Origin: Candidatus Cardinium hertigii | Lineage (GTDB): Bacteria > Bacteroidota > Bacteroidia > Cytophagales_A > Amoebophilaceae | Length of the DNA: 7,440 bases | Direction of reading: 5' to 3' | Assembly: GCF_003788695.1 (NCBI RefSeq) | Contig: NZ_RARA01000022.1 | Location: forward strand, 35,599-43,038 | Shown here: positions 7,347 through 7,440 of the stretch, piece by piece | Layout: each line of letters begins with the position of its first letter | How positions within the stretch are numbered: position 1 is the stretch's first letter | Notes under the pieces: model-generated | Seen by the model: only the letters and a program-made list of their open reading frames with translations | Databases searched by the model: none | Told to the model about the DNA's origin: nothing | Translations under genes and position numbers: made by a program

Positions 7347-7440
7347 CTATGTATATTTTAAATTTTCTATTGCAAAGGTCTCGAAATACAAATGTTTAGT
7401 ATCCGTTCAGCAACCGTTCCTTCGTCTTTGAAAAGCTGGC
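6943..7440 (-). mobile_element. IS481-family insertion sequence, partial (right side outside window)
   Basis: The transposase remnant identifies the element. Its inner boundary is probably near 6943, where TGTTCAC begins: IS481-family terminal repeats start with TGT, and TTCAC/GTGAA forms a small inverted repeat at 6945-6957. The other end is beyond 7440, so the terminal repeat pair and target duplication cannot be checked. The element is inserted directly after the tamB stop codon in convergent orientation. From 7347 to 7440 the DNA has no clean transposase frame. Confidence 0.6.

Overview
The window looks like a piece of a small, AT-rich genome from the Bacteroidota, most likely an intracellular symbiont of the Amoebophilaceae type (Cardinium/Amoebophilus-like). 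This is an inference from the gene set: a compact 218-residue phosphatidylserine decarboxylase, a Bacteroidota-style TamB C-terminus, an Rpn/PD-(D/E)XK nuclease with a tandem-repeat tail, an IS481-type transposase remnant, an exonuclease-only version of PolA, and almost no Shine-Dalgarno sites. No marker here fixes the genus.

Left part (1-3075), all on the minus strand and listed in transcription order: a stand-alone 5'-3' exonuclease resembling the N-terminal third of DNA polymerase I (3075-2128), a 310-base gap with repeats and hairpins, then cdsA (1817-981), psd (939-283) and the start of gltX (277 and off the left edge). The last three are close together (41 and 5 bases apart) and are probably one transcript. 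CdsA makes CDP-diacylglycerol and Psd makes phosphatidylethanolamine from phosphatidylserine. The phosphatidylserine synthase that should link them is not in the window. GltX charges tRNA-Glu.

Right part (3076-7440) is a rearranged region. A 300-base divergent gap leads into an Rpn-family nuclease gene on the plus strand. Its 3' end is a run of five perfect 12-bp repeats (Ala-Arg-Gly-Glu). About 10 bases after the repeats the DNA switches to another reading frame, which encodes the C-terminal part of a TamB-like envelope protein. That TamB frame is already coding before its nominal TTG start and is open back to the repeat array, so both genes appear to have lost an end at one junction: Rpn its C-terminus, TamB its N-terminal half including the membrane anchor. 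The tamB stop codon is directly followed by the convergent 3' end of a degraded IS481-family transposase. It runs off the right edge and carries an in-frame stop and probably a frameshift.

The points most worth checking are the Rpn/tamB fusion junction, the repeat tail and a possible internal start in rpn, the polymerase-less PolA exonuclease with no ATG start, two substitutions in the CdsA signature, and the repeat-plus-hairpin leader before cdsA. I see no RNA genes, no CRISPR array and no convincing new multi-gene system.
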